From positions 7,984,001 to 8,048,000 of the forward strand of contig JAEMBT020000005.1 in NCBI GenBank assembly GCA_018873245.2: DNA of 64,000 nucleotides, written 5' to 3'. Below the pieces are notes generated by a model. It had not been told where the DNA came from. It was given only the letters and a program-made list of their open reading frames with translations, and searched no databases. The stretch's first letter is position 1, and every line of letters starts with the position of its first letter. The translations under genes and the position numbers were made by a program. Source of the stretch: Archegozetes longisetosus (lineage: Eukaryota > Arthropoda > Arachnida > Sarcoptiformes > Trhypochthoniidae). Below are positions 60,641 through 64,000 of the stretch, piece by piece.

Positions 60641-62381
60641 CAGGATGAAAAGTCAATTTTGCACAAAACCAATTTTTTACTTCAATATTGTAAATAAACA
60701 AATTTAAGTCACAGCTAATGTCGACATAAGGCAATTATAGTACAGACAAAGCACTTAATTCCTTGCGTTTGAACTATTAATAAAAAGTATATAAGTAATC
60801 TTTTATTTAATCAAAATTACAAAAGTTTAAGAATAAAAATAAAAAATTAATAATTAGTCACTTAAAGTTGCAAAATACAGTATGTTAATACTTTGTGTGT
60901 CCACCATTGTCTTTCTATTACGTCTTTTCCTATCATTCGGGCTTTATCTTGATCTCTATAATTTTACCCATGGAAAAGTAATATCAAATTACGTTCAACT
61001 TCATCAACAGGCTATCCATTTTTCCAATAGACATTTTTCACCAATTACATAATTATTTTATAAATGATATAATTTTTCACAAATATATCTACTTGTTTTG
61101 TGTACTTTAAATGTTTATTTTGAACTTAATGCATCTAATGTGTTTAAATATTCATAGGTTTTAGTATATCATATGAAGTTTTGTTTAAAAGCAAACAAGA
61201 TCATAGTTACTTTTATTAAAAGTTCAAATTAAACTATAGAAATATATCATTGAACAACTGATGATACCATTACAGTTGCTCTTCGCAACTTTGCTGGCCG
61301 ATTTCATACTCTTATGGACAAATCGACTTTTTTAAACATTTCGTGACGCGACTTTTAAGTTGATTTAAGCTTTAAGCATACCAACCATTTGAGTATACTA
61401 TTCCTGAAAGATAGCTGAACAAATCTTCAATTGGCCGACATTGTGGCATATTAGTTGGGCTATGCGACTTATCAACATAGTGAATGTCTTCTCTATTCAA
61501 TAAATCTATTGTTGTATTAGCATAATAGGCTGATGCCTTATCTGCCAAAAATGTATATTTTCCATTCTTGTAAACTTTTCTAATAACTTTATTCTGACAT
61601 TTTGGTTATTTCCAAATTTACCCCCTTTGGAGAAGTAAGGCTTACTGATACCCTTATGGGAGATCGCTATCCAGAGCATAACTTTGGATTCATATTTCGA
61701 TTTCCGTTTGTAATTTACATCAGATGTCCTTCTCGGTGATAATGCAAAAAATAATCATTTCATGGACCTGTGAGCGAGAGATACTTCTCGTCATCAATAA
61801 TAAAGTCATACTGACGGAACCAATGGTACAACTATCGTCGCTGTCTTTTGGTCATATTTTTTGGGTTTCACTATTTTTAAGCGATTTTTCCTTTTCATAT
61901 CTTCTGATACCAAACCTCTTCAATCAATATTTGATGAAAGTTGAGGAGATGCCAAACTTCTGCGCTGCTAGAGAGACCGAAATCTTATCCTTATGGTTCA
62001 TGATTGCCTTTAACCTGCGCTGTTTCTTTTTGGTTAATACCAATAGAGATCTCGGGTTTTCATTAGACCTTTTGATTGTATTTCTCTTCTTCTAAGTCTT
62101 AAGGATTTGATAGATTTCTCTTCGACTCTTTCCCTGTTTCGTAAGGTGACTGACAGTAAGACTTCAGCAGAGACTTATGGGATAAGCAAAACTGAATGAC
62201 ACGATTTCTGTATACTTGTTCGAAAGACATTTATTGTTCACTACCATATAATGACTTGATACTTTCACATTCACATTCTAAGTACTTAGTTTATGACTCA
62301 TAAAAGTATGAAATAATATATTAAGACTATCAAATTGAAAATAAGTATTAAATTTTGTGCAAAATTGACCTTTCATCCTGT
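60641..62381 (-). mobile_element. Tc1/mariner-type DD37E transposon with TIRs, defective
   Basis: Ends ACAGGATGAAAAGTCAATTT and AAATTGACCTTTCATCCTGT pair over 29 bp and are flanked by TA on both sides (60639-60640 and 62382-62383), giving a 1,741-bp element. The minus strand (about 62230-61370) reads as a transposase with stops and shifts. Visible pieces are a helix-turn-helix region (AAQKFGISSTFIKY), IIDDEKYLSL (first Asp), FLADKASAYYA (second Asp) and CRPIEDLF (Glu). Again 37 residues separate the second Asp from the Glu, so it is DD37E like the 38375 element but clearly diverged from it. The plus-strand 123-codon frame at 61724-62095 is a shadow. Ordinary AT-rich sequence fills the region beyond the transposase. 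Confidence 0.82.
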
Positions 62382-62674
62382 TATAATTCACCCCTGGACC
62401 TTCTGCAAGACACAATACAACTTCAATAATTAACAAGATACACATGAGCCCCTATTTATTTTATTGAAAACTGTGAATGTAAATGATCATTTCACGGTAT
62501 ACACCACCCCAGCATATAATAACTAATGGGTTATATAGTATGAGCAATAATATATTGTACAATTGTAGATAAAACTGGCAACGGAGGTTTTCAAGAATTC
62601 TAACCCACTTACCGTTGGTAGATTTGTATTTAAAAAATGTTTGATAATAAATTTTTCCTGTATTCACTAACAGG

Positions 62675-63103
62675 TAAGGTGACCAAGTCAAAAACTGTTA
62701 AATGCGGGACAAAAAATCTTGGCCCCCTTATAAAATTTTTAAAAAGTTTTAATCTGACTGAAGTTGCAAATCACAGTTTGAAATAACAATTATTTGAAAT
62801 ATAGACTAAAGATTTGATGGAGAACTGCATTTTAAGTCACACACGATGTGAATGAAAACAATGTATCAGATAAACAGATTAAAACTCTTTTTATTTGAAG
62901 ACTTCCACATACTTTGAGATAAGAAACGTGTTGGCGAAAAAATTGCATTATTTGTATTAAATAAAAACATACAGTGGAAATCTGTTTAGATAAATCTTAA
63001 AATGTATGATATTTTCCGTCCCGCAAACGGTGCATATGGTATGCGGGACACAACTCTTAAATGTGGGACAATCCCGCACAATGCGGGACAGTTGATCACC
63101 CTA
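62675..63103. mobile_element. hAT-type MITE, copy 2 (inverted)
   Basis: Begins TAAGGTGACCAAGTC and ends GTTGATCACCCTA, with a perfect 8-bp duplication CTAACAGG on both sides (62667-62674, 63104-63111). It is the inverse-oriented relative of 48808-49277, sharing TGCGGGACA, GGACAATCCCGCA and the pairs near GGGGGCCAAGATTTTTTGTC. 429 bp, no transposase. Confidence 0.88.
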
Positions 63104-63429
63104 CTAACAGGTAACTTTAGTTACATTACTTGCATTCGGTCAATATTGGTCTGTTGATTTGTTCTCATTTATAATTTTCAAAAAAAAAAAATAATTAATT
63201 AGGCTCAAGTATTTAGTAAGTAATTAATTGTTGAAGTGGTAGTGTATACTGTAGAATAACCAATTTAACCATCATTCTTCTACGAATAAAATTCTCTTTG
63301 CCAAAATTTTCGAAATTGTTTGAATAAATAATTTTCTAAACTTTATTTGATCAAACATTATTTTTATCTTTGGTATTAGTAATTTATTGAGCACTAAGTT
63401 AGAGTAGATTCAAATGTTGTAACGTTGTT

Positions 63430-63760
63430 ACAGTTAATTAATGATTAAAGGACTTGATCATATTTCGCCAAGTTGCCCAGCAAATCAATATTGATATCAA
63501 ATGAGAGCTTGTGAAGAGTAGATGTGAGAATAAAAAAAATTTTTCAAAAAAATAAATAAATAAAAGTAAGTAATAAATAAATTGAGAGTTAACGCCAATT
63601 TTTAAAGACTTAAGCTTAAAAATGATATCTCCTCTCATTCTTGGTATTTTTGAATTTTTTTGCTTTCAATTCTACTATTCTAACCTTTCTGCGCTTTAAT
63701 TTGATATTCATATTGACTGACCTACCAGGCCAGGAATCTGTTTCTAACTAAGGCCTTTGA
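63430..63760. mobile_element. divergent arm of the 17446 foldback family
   Basis: TTTTTTGCTTTCAATTCTA and GCGCTTTAATTTGATATTCA at 63655-63713 match the 17850-17900 part of the foldback at 17446. The 63435-63540 part is a loose inverted copy of the same sequence. The 66-codon frame at 63438-63638 resembles the palindrome-derived frame of the first copy and is not a gene. Confidence 0.6.
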
Positions 63761-63870
63761 AAATTAGTTACTCATTTTAACATATTTTCTTAATTTTGGA
63801 ACGAGTTTACTTATTTTTATAAATTTTGATAAAATATTTGAATCCCTTGTTAGATTTATTTCCGGCTTTA

Positions 63871-64000
63871 TTAAGAATCTGTTTCCTCTGAATCTTCTTC
63901 TTCTGAATCTGTTTCATGAGCAGGCCATTCAAATGTCTCATCTCTATTAAAGACATTTCTATAATTGTTCCTTTGGTTCCTTATGTCAATTAATACTCTC
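63871..64000 (-). CDS. C-terminal end of an unrecognised protein with an acidic tail (partial)
   Basis: The minus strand from the window edge reads openly for 42 codons to TAA at 63873-63871, ending in a run of Glu, Asp and Ser (HETDSEEEDSEETDS). The segment before it is RNNYRNVFNRDETFEWPAH. The stop overlaps AATAAA (TTCTTAATAAAG), a polyadenylation signal, which supports a true 3' end. No family recognised. The rest lies outside the window, so it could be a host gene or a transposon ORF. Confidence 0.4.
   Translation of the reverse strand, partial: RVLIDIRNQRNNYRNVFNRDETFEWPAHETDSEEEDSEETDS

Noticed and set aside
61724..62095. 123-codon plus-strand open frame with hydrophobic stretches
   Set aside because: It is antisense to the DD37E transposase remnant, whose catalytic motifs read on the minus strand.
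1..64000. CRISPR arrays, bacterial operons or prophage
   Set aside because: Spliceosomal introns, transposon types and protein families show this is animal nuclear DNA; no regular spacer array was seen.

Overview
This is an AT-rich nuclear window from an animal, most likely an arthropod. Introns are short (about 50-900 bp, mostly 60-90 bp) with GT-AG ends, gene families sit in tandem, and several superfamilies of DNA transposons plus a Ty3/gypsy element are present. The chemoreceptor-like seven-helix protein, the F-box family, the secreted GAPR-1-like CAP proteins and the CYP4 gene suggest a mite or similar chelicerate. That placement is inference from protein style, not a search result.

Layout. 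1-4.6 kb holds no recognisable gene. 4.6-6.9 kb (minus) is a two-exon atlastin/GBP-like protein whose GTPase motifs are degraded. 6.9-15.6 kb is intergenic with a pogo-like MITE and a mariner remnant. 15.6-16.65 kb is a frameshifted F-box gene. 17.4-18.1 kb is a large foldback element. 20.4-22.4 kb is a pogo-like element ending 14 bp before a three-exon, 414-residue seven-helix receptor resembling the insect Gr/Or superfamily. 23.3-24.0 kb is a second foldback family. 24.5-47.9 kb is a CAP-domain cluster: two intact genes, one gene that has lost its ATG, and five decayed copies. The cluster is interrupted by an intact four-exon CYP4-type P450 (27.9-30.5 kb), a solo LTR (30.9-31.2 kb), a DD37E Tc1/mariner-type element (38.4-39.7 kb) and a 5'-truncated Ty3/gypsy element with its 3' LTR (39.7-42.3 kb). 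49.4-59.1 kb (minus) holds two tandem M13 (neprilysin-like) peptidase genes, both intact and each with 13 exons of almost identical lengths. 60.6-62.4 kb is a second DD37E element with TIRs and TA target-site duplication. 62.7-63.1 kb is a hAT-type MITE, and the last 130 bases are the C-terminal end of an unrecognised acidic-tailed protein on the minus strand.

The CAP and M13 proteins have N-terminal hydrophobic segments and are predicted to be secreted. With the CYP4 enzyme and the chemoreceptor-like protein, this looks like an environment- or host-interaction locus growing by local duplication. Three CAP blocks, each a degenerate copy followed by a good or nearly good copy, appear to be repeats of one ancestral unit. 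Exon boundaries were chosen by hand from splice signals, reading frame and paralog comparison. Open frame across all joints, and equal exon lengths between paralogs, are the main support.
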